The notes beneath the pieces were generated by a model that was given only the letters and a program-made list of their open reading frames with translations, was not told the DNA's origin and did no database searches. A stretch of 64,000 nucleotides of DNA from Mytilus californianus (lineage: Eukaryota; Mollusca; Bivalvia; Mytilida; Mytilidae): the NCBI RefSeq assembly GCF_021869535.1, contig NW_026262734.1, forward strand, positions 111,201,088-111,265,087, read 5' to 3'. Below are positions 30,176 through 40,817 of the stretch, piece after piece. How positions within the stretch are numbered: position 1 is the first letter of the stretch; every line of letters starts with the position of its first letter. The position numbers were made by a program, and so were the translations under genes.

Positions 30176-30424
30176 ATTTCGAAATGTAAAATTATAGATA
30201 ATTTTTAAACTAAGCGCGATATTTCTTCATATATTTATTCTTTATATTACATTGACCAAGGGTTATTACTGGAAATACTCTATGTGGACAATTATATTCC
30301 AAAAAAAAACATTGCTTTTTTTCCTTTATTTTTTTCACGAAAATACTATATTAATATCGAATTCTTTTTAACGTGAATCTTAACATGTTTTCCAGGTAAC
30401 ATTCTTCTACAGCATTTTTTTTTA

Positions 30425-30600
30425 ACGTTACATAGATATAAGAAGATGTTGTATGAGTACCAATGAGACAACTCTCCATCCAAGTCTCAATTTGTAAAAT
30501 TAAACCATAATAGGTCAAAGTACGGCCTTCAAAACGGAGCCTTGCCTCATATAAAGCTATAAAGGGCCCCAAAAATGACTAGATTAAAAACATTCAAACA
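30425..30600 (-). repeat. dispersed repeat R2, 3' end, inverted
   Basis: ATAAGAAGATGTTGTATGAG, CAATGAGACAACTCTCCATC and AAAGGGCCCCAAAAATGAC are the reverse complement of the R2 end at 25740-25905. The 73-codon minus frame here is repeat-derived. Confidence 0.7.
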
Positions 30601-31433
30601 TGTACGTTTTTTTTATCTAGCATTGTTGTTATTTGAGGAAGACACGCCTTCCTTACTGATAATGAATGAAATTGGTAGCATAATAAACTCATCATAGATA
30701 ACATTTGACCAATAATTTAACATATTAAAGTACAAGTATATTTGTAGTTACTTAATCAAAATACGAAGACTGCCATAATTGGCAGAGTTCAAATGTTTGA
30801 ACTAAATTATATTAGCTCTTGAAAAAGTAATAATGAATGACTTTTAATCAATTTTATGTGACTGTTACATGGTTAATGTTCATTTCTTTAGGCAAACAAC
30901 ACCATTGTTTCTAAAATTCGAACAGTGACATCTATCATATTTGCAGTTTACATTTTCTCTCTATCTGCTGAAGTTTCTCCATAAATGAAAAAAAAATATA
31001 TAACAGGATTATAGTTTTGTACGTTAGACGCGCGTTTCGACTACAAAAGTCATGATTAAAGGGGAATAACAACTATAAGGAGTGAACGGACGATTTCAGC
31101 CATTACATATTTCCACATTTGAACAAAAACAAAAAACGAAAATATTTTACATCTTTTTTTATTTTTTCATACAGTCACAATATATATTTTCTCGGTATCA
31201 AATTCGAACTGTAATAAACATAAATTGCTAAAACTAATCAAAGGTATTGCCTAGCGTTTGCAAAAGGTATGTATTTTTCCATAATTTGCTCATTGAAATG
31301 TTTTATTTATTATTTGTTTGGTATGAACTCTTGATTCCCACTGCAAAGATAAATTGCACGAAAAGAATTAATTTTGTTTGAACATATCTGACAAAACATA
31401 TGCGTGCATTACAATCTTTTGTAAGAGATTGGT
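30601..31433. other. non-coding; partial relative of the triplicated unit at 30657-30705
   Basis: GATAATGAATGAAATTGGTAG and AAACTCATCATAGATA match the upstream part of the 593-bp unit at 31506-31555. The rest is AT-rich without features. Confidence 0.5.
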
Positions 31434-31617
31434 TGATTGATTGATTATTGCTTTCATAACGTCCAGTGAAAAATATATCATGTATGTTCAGGAAAAAACA
31501 AAACGATAATGAATGAAATTGGTAGAATGATAAACTCATCATAGATACCATCTGCATGGGGATAACGGAAGTGCTATTTAGAGATTATGCTTTATATTTA
31601 ATTGTTAGTTACGCCCC

Positions 31618-31625
31618 TATAAATA
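31618..31625 (+). promoter_or_regulatory. TATA box of mini-ORF copy 1
   Basis: TATAAATA following CGCCCC, 73 bases before the ATG. A transcription start about 30 bases downstream would leave a leader of roughly 40 bases. It is repeated at 32211-32218 and 32804-32811. Confidence 0.5.
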
Positions 31626-31690
31626 TCTGACCAGTCCGGTTAATCCTCTGGGTAATCGAGACTAGTCGCTTCCGATACAACTGATCTGAA

Positions 31691-31825
31691 ATGAACATCA
31701 TCTACTTGCCACTATTCATCATGTTCTGTGTTACAACCCTAGGAAAAGCCGACAAGGAAAGGCATTACTCGAATAACGAAAGCTATATTTTTTATATGGT
31801 CGATGTTTGGTCAAAAAATGGTTAA
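31691..31825 (+). CDS. short ORF with signal-peptide-like N-terminus, copy 1
   Basis: 44 codons: a hydrophobic start MNIIYLPLFIMFCVTTLGKA (1-20) with a plausible signal-peptidase site after GKA, then a short polar stretch DKERHYSNNESYIF (21-34). The last residues (about 38-44) are the start of a LINE reverse transcriptase fragment that continues one frame away as KWLMSFNPDKTE. So the natural end of the coding sequence is uncertain: it may be exon 1 of a secreted-peptide gene cut by a LINE, or a chance fusion. A TATA box lies 73 bases upstream. I do not recognise the peptide. N29 lies in an NNES sequon. Confidence 0.4.
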   Translation: MNIIYLPLFIMFCVTTLGKADKERHYSNNESYIFYMVDVWSKNG

Positions 31826-32210
31826 TGTCCTTTAATCCAGATAAAACGGAAATAATGATTTGCTCAAATACTAAGATTCCAAATGATTTAAGTTTTTCTT
31901 TCAATGGAAGATCAATATCTAATTAACGCATCAAGTCATAAACACTTACGTGTAACTCTCTCCCAGGACGCATGACGTCATAGCCACCAAGGAATTGTAT
32001 ATTTTACATTTATATTTATTGCTAATTGATTGATTGATTATTGCTTTCATAACTTCAAGTGAAAAATATATCATGTATGTTCAGGACGAAACAAAACGAT
32101 AATGAATGAAATCGGTAGAATAATAAACTCAACGTAGATACCATCAGCATGGGGATAACGGAAGTTCTATTTATAGATTATGTTCTATATTTAATTGTTA
32201 GTTACGCCCC

Positions 32211-32218
32211 TATAAATA
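32211..32218 (+). promoter_or_regulatory. TATA box of mini-ORF copy 2
   Basis: Same TATAAATA and spacing as copy 1, in identical surrounding sequence. Confidence 0.5.
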
Positions 32219-32283
32219 TCTGACCAGTCCGGTTAATCCTCTGGGTAATCGAGACTAGTCGCTTCCGATACAACTGATCTGAA

Positions 32284-32418
32284 ATGAACATCATCTACTT
32301 GCCACTATTCATCATGTTCTGTGTTACAACCCTAGGAAAAGCCGACAAGGAAAGGCATTACTCGAATAACGAAAGCTATATTTTTTATATGGTCGATGTT
32401 TGGTCAAAAAATGGTTAA
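32284..32418 (+). CDS. short ORF with signal-peptide-like N-terminus, copy 2
   Basis: Identical in protein sequence to copy 1 as far as I can read. The upstream TATA box and leader are the same. The LINE-derived tail differs by single bases only. Confidence 0.4.
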   Translation: MNIIYLPLFIMFCVTTLGKADKERHYSNNESYIFYMVDVWSKNG

Positions 32419-32803
32419 TGTCCTTTAATCCAGATAAAACGGAAATAATGAGTTGCTCAAATACTAAGATTCCAAATGATTTCAGTTTTTCTTTCAATGG
32501 AAGATCAATATCTAATTAACGTATCAAGTCATAAACACTTACGTGTAAATCTCTCCCAGGACGCATGACGTCATAGCCACCAAGGAATTGTATATTTAAC
32601 ATTTATATTTATTGCTAATTGATTGATTGATTATTGATTTCATAACGTCCAGAGAAAAATATATCATGTGTGTTCAGGACGAAACAAAACGATAATGAAT
32701 GAAATCGGTAGAATAATAAACTCATCGTAGATACCATCTGCATGGGGATAACGGAAGTTCTATTTATAGATTATGATCTATATTTAATTGTTAGTTACGC
32801 CCC

Positions 32804-32811
32804 TATAAATA
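32804..32811 (+). promoter_or_regulatory. TATA box of mini-ORF copy 3
   Basis: Same TATAAATA and spacing as copies 1 and 2. Confidence 0.5.
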
Positions 32812-32876
32812 TCTGACCAGTCCGGTTAATCCTCTGGGTAATCGAGACTAGTCGCTTCCGACACAACTGATCTGAA

Positions 32877-33011
32877 ATGAACATCATCTACTTCCTACTA
32901 TTCATCATGTTCTGTGTTACAACCCTAGGAAAAGCCGACAAGGAAAGGCATTACTCGAATAACGAAAGCTATATTTTTTATATGGTCGATGTTTGGTCAA
33001 AAAATGGTTAA
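32877..33011 (+). CDS. short ORF with signal-peptide-like N-terminus, copy 3
   Basis: Differs from copies 1 and 2 at residues 6 and 7 (MNIIYFLLFIMF), which makes the hydrophobic core more typical of a signal peptide and may be the older state. Otherwise the same 44 codons ending in the LINE-derived segment. Confidence 0.4.
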   Translation: MNIIYFLLFIMFCVTTLGKADKERHYSNNESYIFYMVDVWSKNG

Positions 33012-33173
33012 TGTCCTTTAATCCAGATAAAACGGAAATAATGAGTTGCTCAAATACTAAGATTCCAAATGATTTAAGTTTTTCTTTCAATGGAAGATCA
33101 ATATCTAATTAACGTATCAAGTCATAAACACTTACGTGTAACTCTCTCCCAGGACGCATGACGTCATAAACAC

Positions 33174-35139
33174 CAAGGAATTGTATATTTAAAAGGAATG
33201 GAAACGCGGCTCGAGATCCATCGGGATACCCGCAGAGAGATAATCCATGTCTGACTCGATCGGAAATATGATGAATAATATAAAGAATCATGACGAAGGT
33301 CCATTTCCTGTCATATAGATCGGTCTTTTAAATTCACAGGATCATCTTGCTTGAGAAGATATAAAGGAGAGAGAAACCCAAATCAAGAATAAAGTCATAT
33401 TCTCTGAAAAAGGTAAGGCCTTAGGTATCATGTTAATGCCTTTCCGAACATAAGTTTGTAATATATTTTTAATATGAAAATTCTTATCAAAATAGACCTC
33501 GGTCTTGAAACTTGAGTGAGTTGCATCCGGATTACAAAACAAAAAATACAATGTTTTGATTTTTTTTCTAAAAGCTCAGCAACTACGTAGGGCAAAACAA
33601 AATAGTTGATATCATTATGAAGCTGAAACTTATTCTAGCACTTTTGCCCTTTTTTAAGTTTCTGGTAACATTTTTGAATTTTCTACGATTTTTCGAAATT
33701 TCAGTTTTGAATTTCATTATTCTGTCAAATCATGTCTTTCAATCTGGGAGTGTTATACGATTTTTTTTAAACATTGGAAAGTAGAAAGAACAAAGTGAGA
33801 AAATGAGACATCATCTAAAAGAAGGAATATTTTCCTACAGTTTGGTCTAAATTACGAATGCTAAATGTTATTGGTACATTGTAAATGATTTTTATTTCGA
33901 AACATGTTGAAAATTTTAAGTAGTGCGTCTGTAAATACACCAACACGCCGCATTCTGGTAAGGGTTAAATAACTACTTGAAATAAATGTGACATTGATAT
34001 ACAATTTTAAGCTTAATTATTTTTCTATCACATAGTGTTGGTTTTATGAAAATGGTGATAAAAACGAATTTGCTATGATTTTTCAAAATCCCATGTTTAT
34101 AGTTAACATTGACGCCATTTTGTTCAGTCAAGTTCCACACCGACGAAGTCGGAAATTACAGGCAAGAAATATATAATAGACTTCCGATTGAGATTGATTG
34201 TGCCGTTTTATACACGATTTTATTCATTTATTTTTTTGTCAAATACTAATTTTTATACTTAATCGTTGTTTGGTATTGCAGTTTGCCATTATAAAGCGTT
34301 ACCGCAAATTACCATAAGCTTAACAGCAAAACAGTTCCTTCCTTATTTTCTCGCAGAGCAGTAGTCTAGAGGTCGCAAAATATTCCTTCAGTGTTAAAAT
34401 AAATAATATGTGAATGTGTGAAAGTTTTAACTGTTTCTAATTAATTTTTTTATTGCACCACGGCATAATTTAACATTAATTAACATGTGAGGTCGGCGTT
34501 GTTCATTTTTGACATCTTAAGTATATAAGACACAAATTAGCTTATCAATGATACATGATAGATTATACCTGCAAATTGGATATCCCATACCGTTGTTTAT
34601 TATAACACCTTTTATCTAAGTTCTTTTATCTAGACAAAATACTATAATATCTGTTCTCGTACTTCTTCCTTTATACTTTTCTACACCAGTCATATTACAA
34701 ATATGAAAAGTTATTTTTTTGAATTACTCTAACTTTCTTTTAAAAAACTCGTATAATGTCGGATTTCATCTAATTGTTGCACACCTTCATCAGAGACATA
34801 TATACTACAATATGTATTATATGTCTCTGCCTTCATGAAATATCAAGACGAGGAAAAAGAATAAAACGTTTTCAGAAGCAACTTTGTATAAGGTTGTATT
34901 GTTATATTGGTGTATTTATTTGTGTTATTTCATTTAAGGAATTGTACATTTAAATAATTATACAATTCTTTGTTTCACTTCGTGATTAAATGACCAAGTT
35001 CGATAACTACTGCAAGAGAAGCAATGAGCCAGTTAGAGCGAAGGGATGTGATTAACGCAACACCCGAGACAGAGATGCATCATAAAATTTTCTTTGAAGT
35101 CGGCCGCGTTTCCATTCCTTTTAAATATGCAATTCCTTG
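33174..35139. mobile_element. DNA element with 37-bp terminal inverted repeats
   Basis: Left end 33174-33210 begins CAAGGAATTG and contains AAAAGGAATGGAAACGCGGC. The right end 35103-35139 is its reverse complement with one difference. TAAACAC directly flanks both ends, a possible 7-bp target-site duplication, although it lies inside a local tandem repeat. I see no transposase ORF in the 1.97 kb, so this is non-autonomous. The interior is AT-rich with small hairpins (34791-34829 and 34940-34975). The superfamily cannot be named with confidence. Confidence 0.8.
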
Positions 35140-35590
35140 TAAACACTTAGGTGTAACTCTCTCCCAGGACGCATCAAGTCATTAACACTTAGGTGTAGCT
35201 CTCTCCCAGGACGCATCAAGTCATAAACACTCCTGAAGTTGTAACTCTCTCCCAGGACGCGAAATGGAATGAGCACACGTAGAAAATATTTCAAAAATAT
35301 TACAAAGCATTTAGAAGTCTTAAGGAAATTAGGATTTGAGATGAACAGACAGAACGTTAAAAAATGTATCTGTTATATGCTCGTTCTATATTTGAATATG
35401 CTTGTGAAGTGTGGGACAATTGCAGTATTTGCTATTCAAACAAATTAGAAAAACTTCAACTGCAAGCTGCGAGGATTGAAGCAGGATTGCCAATCTTTAC
35501 TTAAACCGAATTTTTATATTTAGAGACTGGCTGGGAACCCAGACACAGTAGGCGGTACAGAAGAAAACGCCAATTATTTTATACAAATAT
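35140..35590 (+). pseudogene. LINE C reverse transcriptase fragment
   Basis: Continues the LINE scrap of the triplicated unit beyond the inserted TIR element. Three 47-48 bp copies around CTCTCCCAGGACGC (reading LGVTLSQDA) are followed by a degenerate thumb/C-terminal region with KLQLQAAR-like sequence at about 35445. It is full of stops and ends at the hairpin element at 35588. Confidence 0.65.
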
Positions 35591-35700
35591 ATCATGCTTA
35601 CAAGGGGTATTTGCCAAAAATACCCTTGTAACGGCTCTGGAAATTTGTTTACCTCTCAACCGGTATTCCTGGCAAATACCCCTTTTGTAAGCATGATATA
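35588..35700. mobile_element. small hairpin (MITE-like) element
   Basis: Arms ATCATGCTTACAAGGGGTAT and ATACCCCTTTTGTAAGCATGAT are near-perfect inverted repeats of about 26 bp with a 60-bp loop. It lies at the end of LINE C. Confidence 0.7.
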
Positions 35701-36845
35701 ATTGTTTAATTCCACCGAATGTTCTGTGTATACATCTTGACCTCAGAATTTTTATTGTAATCAGGTATCGTATGAAGTTTCTGCTTGACTCTATAATTTA
35801 TGTGCTATTTGCGCAGTCAAATTGCATTGACCGTATAATCATTTCTGATGTACACATATCCAGAAATCAACGCCACTTTGCTTATTTGAATATTATACTA
35901 AAGAAATCGGATACGGGTCACGAAAATTATATTGAAATGATAGGGAATTTTGAAAAAATGTCTGTTTTAACTTTAATTTAAGTGAAAGACAGGTTGCGGG
36001 GACAGAAAATAAATATACACAACAATATACACCATTTAAACGACACATAATGACTGTCGTTGCAAATTCAAGGTTCCTGAGCTATTTTTAAAATCGAATC
36101 GAGAGGCTTTTAACATTGCAGTATAAAATACAGGCTAAAATGGCTGAAACGTCAAATTTGAAAACTTCGTGTTAAAAATTGGCTAACAAGATCATTACAA
36201 AAACAGGTTGCGGGGATGAAACTTGAAACTTGAATGTCCAAAGAAGAGGCAAGTCCAAACCTTGTATGTGTAGTCGTTGAACTCTAGGTTCCCACGTAAA
36301 GTTAAAATGCCCCTATTTCAAGAAGAATAAACTCACGAAAACACGAAAAGTTCACTAAATTCGCGTTCATTGTTTTGATTTTGACCGCCTGACAACTTTA
36401 CGGAAATATCAGAGTGATTATAAACAGGGACTCTGTGACGGGCAACTTATAATATCTGTGTTTTAAAGATTTTAATGATATCAAGCCAGTCCAGTTCAAA
36501 CTATTATCACGTGGTACAATTCTCATTTACATATTATGAATATTAATTAGCAAAAGTACTACTAATTTCTGGCTATGAGTCACTGACCGTATATCGCCTT
36601 ATGTATGACGTTGACAATGACGTCATTAAACGTACATGTTTGCGGAATTTTTATGTCGTTCGCTTCAAATTCAAAAATTGATGGTTTTTCATTAGGAACA
36701 GTTGTAGGAGTTGCAGTTTATATAAAGAATACCATAGATTTGTCCTATTAAAATAGAAATAATTCATGGGGTTATTTTAAAACATAGCATTTCCCATCTG
36801 CCATGGTATTTGCTAGCACATACCCGGCAGATGGAATTCCCTAAT
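35701..36845. other. non-coding, no gene seen
   Basis: ACAGGTTGCGGGGA occurs twice (35989, 36203). A 69-codon frame at 35772-35981 has no recognisable features. Confidence 0.5.
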
Positions 36846-36849
36846 GACA

Positions 36850-37505
36850 AACTCACCGGCAGAGAAAAGAAAATCTGAATGTATAGAAAATTTATGAAAA
36901 ATACCATTTCTCTCATCGAATCAAAATACAGAATTATTGCATGAGGTGGAATTATATAAGATATACAATGGTCTCGCTTCACAATATTTATATGATTTAA
37001 TTCCCCCAACTATACAAAGAACTTGTAACTGTTTATCCACTGCGTAATGGCAATGACTTAATCGCCCCCTTTTATAGACTCTCCTGAACAAATTCTGCAT
37101 TTATTCCCTCGTCCATCAGATGGAACAAACTGGATAATTCTATCCGTACATTTGATACCCTATCAAAGTTCAAACGCTCTGTGATGAATAATACATACGA
37201 AGCAAAGACTGTACTTAAGCATTTCATGTATGGTCCGCTGAAATTGAGTGTAATTTTAACACAGCTGCGATGTTCAGCCTGATTCATCTAATCAAAGAGC
37301 TGATAGCTCTGAGGTGGAAGAAGATGCATAAAGGTAACTTGAATTACCATGAAAGCAGCCCACACCAACCCATTTTGCTCTGTCCCATTATTGCTTCGAC
37401 GTATTTTTTTCTTCCAGAAATAATATTCTTTAATAATACTCATGTCTCAACCAAAACTGACTATACTAAACTAAAAAAATCTACCAATACTGTAGATTCA
37501 GATTA
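36850..37505 (+). pseudogene. LINE C-terminal remnant
   Basis: The frame through 36945-37260 reads ELYKIYNGLASQYLYDLIPP, then LRNGNDLIAPFYR, WNKLDNSIRTFDTLSKFKRS, matching the post-thumb C-terminus of non-LTR reverse transcriptases (WNxL..iR...sl.~Fk pattern). A stop and later frameshifts break it, and the expected cysteine-rich end is not preserved. Confidence 0.65.
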
Positions 37506-38886
37506 AATTTTCTATAATTCCATACATTTGTCTCAACATGGTCAACTTGATGCAAGCAATTATACTAGTAATTGATTAGGTTTCACTTGAAAGTTTTTCT
37601 GTCAAAGGTAGATAGTTCACTTTGGGTATTCCAACTTCCTTCGTATAAAAAATCTGGCCACCATGATTTTAGTTAAGTGTGCTTAAAGAAGGGTTTAACA
37701 TCAAACATCAATCAGTTAATCATGAGTTGTTATAGTTGTTCACAGTTACTTGTTTTTCTCATTATAAACATATATTGAAAAATGCTAAATACATCCAATG
37801 CAGATTTGTCTGAGGTCAGGTATTGGGTTTTGCGCACTTGTTAACATTTCAAACCCGTTCATTTTCTGTATGTGCTTGACCCAAATTGTGAACCACTTAT
37901 TTGCTGTTGTTAATAATATTTGTTTTTCATCTAACATGTCTGATATTTTTACACAAAAGTACGAGGGTAGGAATGCCCTTTTCTGTCAGGCGTCAAACGG
38001 TCATTTTCTGAAATGTTTCATGAATGATTGACGGCAACGAATTATTGGTTCCGTACTCAAGGGTCGTAATGGGGGTACCTTCATGACGAATAAAAAGCTG
38101 GACTATGTATATGTTAAATCCCGTTTTTGGTCACGTAAAACTTTGAAACGTAAGGCAATAAAGGTAATCATTACATGGGGACATTCCGACAATGATTGAC
38201 ATAAAATCTACGTACTTTCGATATAGATTCCGTCAACTGACATTAGTTCGTACATTGATATTTCTGTCAACTGACAGTGCTTTGTTTGAAGCGAAAAGCA
38301 CCAGCAGATTTAAGTGTGCTTTTGACTCTTTATTATCGCAATAACATACTGAAATACTTTAACTTTCGTTTTAAATAACGCATGTTTTCTAAAACTGGAA
38401 TATGACTTGATTGCGTTAAAGATCTGAACACAGACGGAACAACTAAATCTGTCAAGCATCATTGAGTTGAAGTCGTACTCTCCGCGTAGATACTTGAAAT
38501 TAACATAATTTGTTTCTTTAATTTGTTTGAATCAATGAAAATCCTGTTTATCATTATTTTGAAACTTTCGGATGCACAATTAAATTTCCCATTTATGCAC
38601 ATGCGGAGATACGAAACCAACGTGGTTTGGATTTACCTGAATAATCTAGTTGTTTAATTTCGATTACTCCAACGAGAAACGGCAGTGGGTAGAATTATTA
38701 TTATGCCTGTGGAGCTCCGCGTGATTATGCAAATAATTTCTTCTTTAATTGCATTAAATATACAGATAAAGGAACGATCTATTTACTTACCATCATCGTT
38801 TTCAAGTGACAACAAATTTAGAGTTGCTCACTGAGAGTAGCCAAACTTTAACATACGATGGAAACTGTGAAATATTTAACTGTTAA
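37506..38886. other. non-coding; diverged R2 fragment at 37795-37935
   Basis: TATGTGCTTGACCCAAATTG and AATATTTGTTTTTCATCTAAC echo the R2 block at 12110-12190. The remainder has no coding or repeat signal that I recognise. Confidence 0.45.
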
Positions 38887-39920
38887 TATGCTAACAGGTG
38901 TAAATGAAATTGACAACTTTGTGGAATGTGGAAGGCAAGCTAAGGGGATTTTTCGTTTAAAAAAAAAAGAAAATTTAAATTGATAAAAAACAAAAGGCTG
39001 TCAGAGTGACAGCAAACCGGATTTCCCGCAGAGGTCGAACCCTGAACAGTTGAGCAAGTATGGACACTACATTTAAGCTTAAAACAGCTCTGAATTTGGA
39101 TTATGATTGAATATTTGACACAGCTTAGGTTTGTGACACAAAATGAATGTGGTCAAAGAACTGAAAAAATTGAAATTGGACATTAACCTATTATGGTCCA
39201 ATATCCAAAATCTAAGTACATTGTTAGAATCAGCATATCAAAGAACCCCAAGAATTCAATTTTTGATGAAATCAAACAAAAATTAATTAAGGACCCTTTG
39301 GACCTCAATGTGGACCAATTTGATAAAGGAGCCCAACATCCAAAATCTCTAAATATATGGTTAGATTCAGCATTTCAAAGAACCCCATAAAGTCAATTTT
39401 TTTTTAAATCAAACAAACTGTTTAATTTTGACCCTGATTTGGACCAACTTGAAAACTTGGCCAAAAATGCAATATTTAAATACAGGTTTAGATTCAGCAT
39501 TTGAAAGAACCCTATATATATTCAATTTATGTTGAAATGAAACACAGTTTAATATTATCCTTTCTGTTCAAAAGGAAATAACTTAAACTGAATAAATGAT
39601 ATAAAAATAGTTCTCTAAAATTATTTATAAGTTAACCACTAAAAAATAGTTCTCTAAAATTAGACAAGATTTTTTCTCTGATTCTTTGACAATTTATCCC
39701 TTTCTGCAACCATTGTATAAAAAAAAAAATAATCAACGTGTGGTTGCTGGTGATTTCAGAAGATGATTGGATGAGTTTAAGGGTCATAACCTTTATCAGC
39801 TCACTGGATGAATCAAAATATGCTAACAGGTGTTAATGAAATTGACAACTTTGTGAAATGTGGAAGGCAAGCTAAGGGGATTTTTCGTTTAACGAAAAAA
39901 GAAAATTTATTTTTTAATCA
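38887..39920. repeat. direct-repeat-flanked block with about 130-bp internal tandem units
   Basis: AATATGCTAACAGGTG through GGGATTTTTCGTTTAA (about 95 bp) occurs at 38887 and again at 39818, 931 bp apart. Between them, units around AAAGAACCCC and GGACCAATTTGA repeat three times (39230, 39370, 39500), and a further degenerate unit lies at 40125-40225. Confidence 0.75.
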
Positions 39921-39930
39921 TTAGAGAAAC

Positions 39931-40096
39931 AGATTCTTACATAGTTACTCGTGGATTATCGGATTTATCAAATCTCGAAAGTTAAATTATTAATTTCAAA
40001 GTCCTCGCCGAGGATTGGACTTTAAAATTAATAATTTAACTATTTCGATTTGATAAATCCGATAATCCACTCTGTCTGGTATCAATGTAAGAATCT
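39931..40096. mobile_element. 166-bp foldback element
   Basis: Almost the entire sequence is one palindrome. AGATTCTTAC ... GTGGATTATCGGATTTATCA ... AAAGTCC pairs with its reverse complement around a centre near 40012 (TCGCCGAGGA). It is typical of a MITE and would form a very stable hairpin. Confidence 0.85.
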
Positions 40097-40124
40097 ATAT
40101 ATATCTATTTTCAAATTATAATCA

Positions 40125-40817
40125 GTAATCTAAATACCAAGAATTCAATTTTTTTTAAATAAAAAAAAGTTGTATTTTGGACCCTACGGACCTAAATGTG
40201 GACCAATTTGAAGACAGACCTCAAAATTTATTAAAAAATCTAACAAGAGACCAAAATGACATAAAATTAATTATCAATTTTTGTTTAAAAGGAAATAAAT
40301 CAAATTCATATAATAAAAATAAATTTTGCTACTGAAAATTCTAAAACTCAACAACGAGATCAGATAAAATCGTGAAAATGAACTTGACCTTCATTTACTC
40401 ACAGGAAACAACATATCTAAATTTGAAAAGATTTCGTCAAAGTGTTTTCATGTTAATGAACGGAAACTGTTTGGCAGCCGACCACCCGCCGTACATCCCC
40501 AAATCAATAACCGATTTTTCTTTCGAAAATCCGGTTAAAAATCAAAAAGATTCCTCGTACACAGTAAAAATTGCATACCCGTTTTTCACGCGTAAAACAG
40601 GTGTTATACACACTAACAATTTAAAATTATTTTGACATATATAAATTAATGATGGGCTAAGAGACAAATTTAGAATTTCAATTACATTTCTATTGTACTT
40701 GACACCCACCCATAGTAGAGATTTCAAAGTGCCTTCCCTAGGTCCCCTGTATGTTTTTTATGGAACAGCCTTTAAAGGAAAACCATCACACAACTTATGA
40801 AAATCAAGATCTTATTA
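40125..40817. other. non-coding, no gene called
   Basis: An 87-codon plus-strand frame (40372-40635) has no known domain and is flanked by repeats. I do not call it. Confidence 0.45.

Larger units (their letters stand above)
31434..33173 (+). repeat. 593-bp unit in three tandem copies
   Basis: Equivalent bases recur exactly 593 bp apart (CTTTCATAAC at 31451 and 32044, its variant at 32637). Each unit holds, in order, an inverted SINE family 2 tail (GATTGATTGATTATTG), an upstream region, a TATA box, a 44-codon ORF, a LINE reverse transcriptase fragment and the first 20 bp or so of the terminal inverted repeat of the neighbouring element. Copies differ at only a few per cent of positions, so the expansion is recent. 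Confidence 0.93.

Noticed and set aside
40372..40635. 87-codon plus-strand frame
   Set aside because: No domain, no splice support, and set among dispersed repeats; too weak to call.
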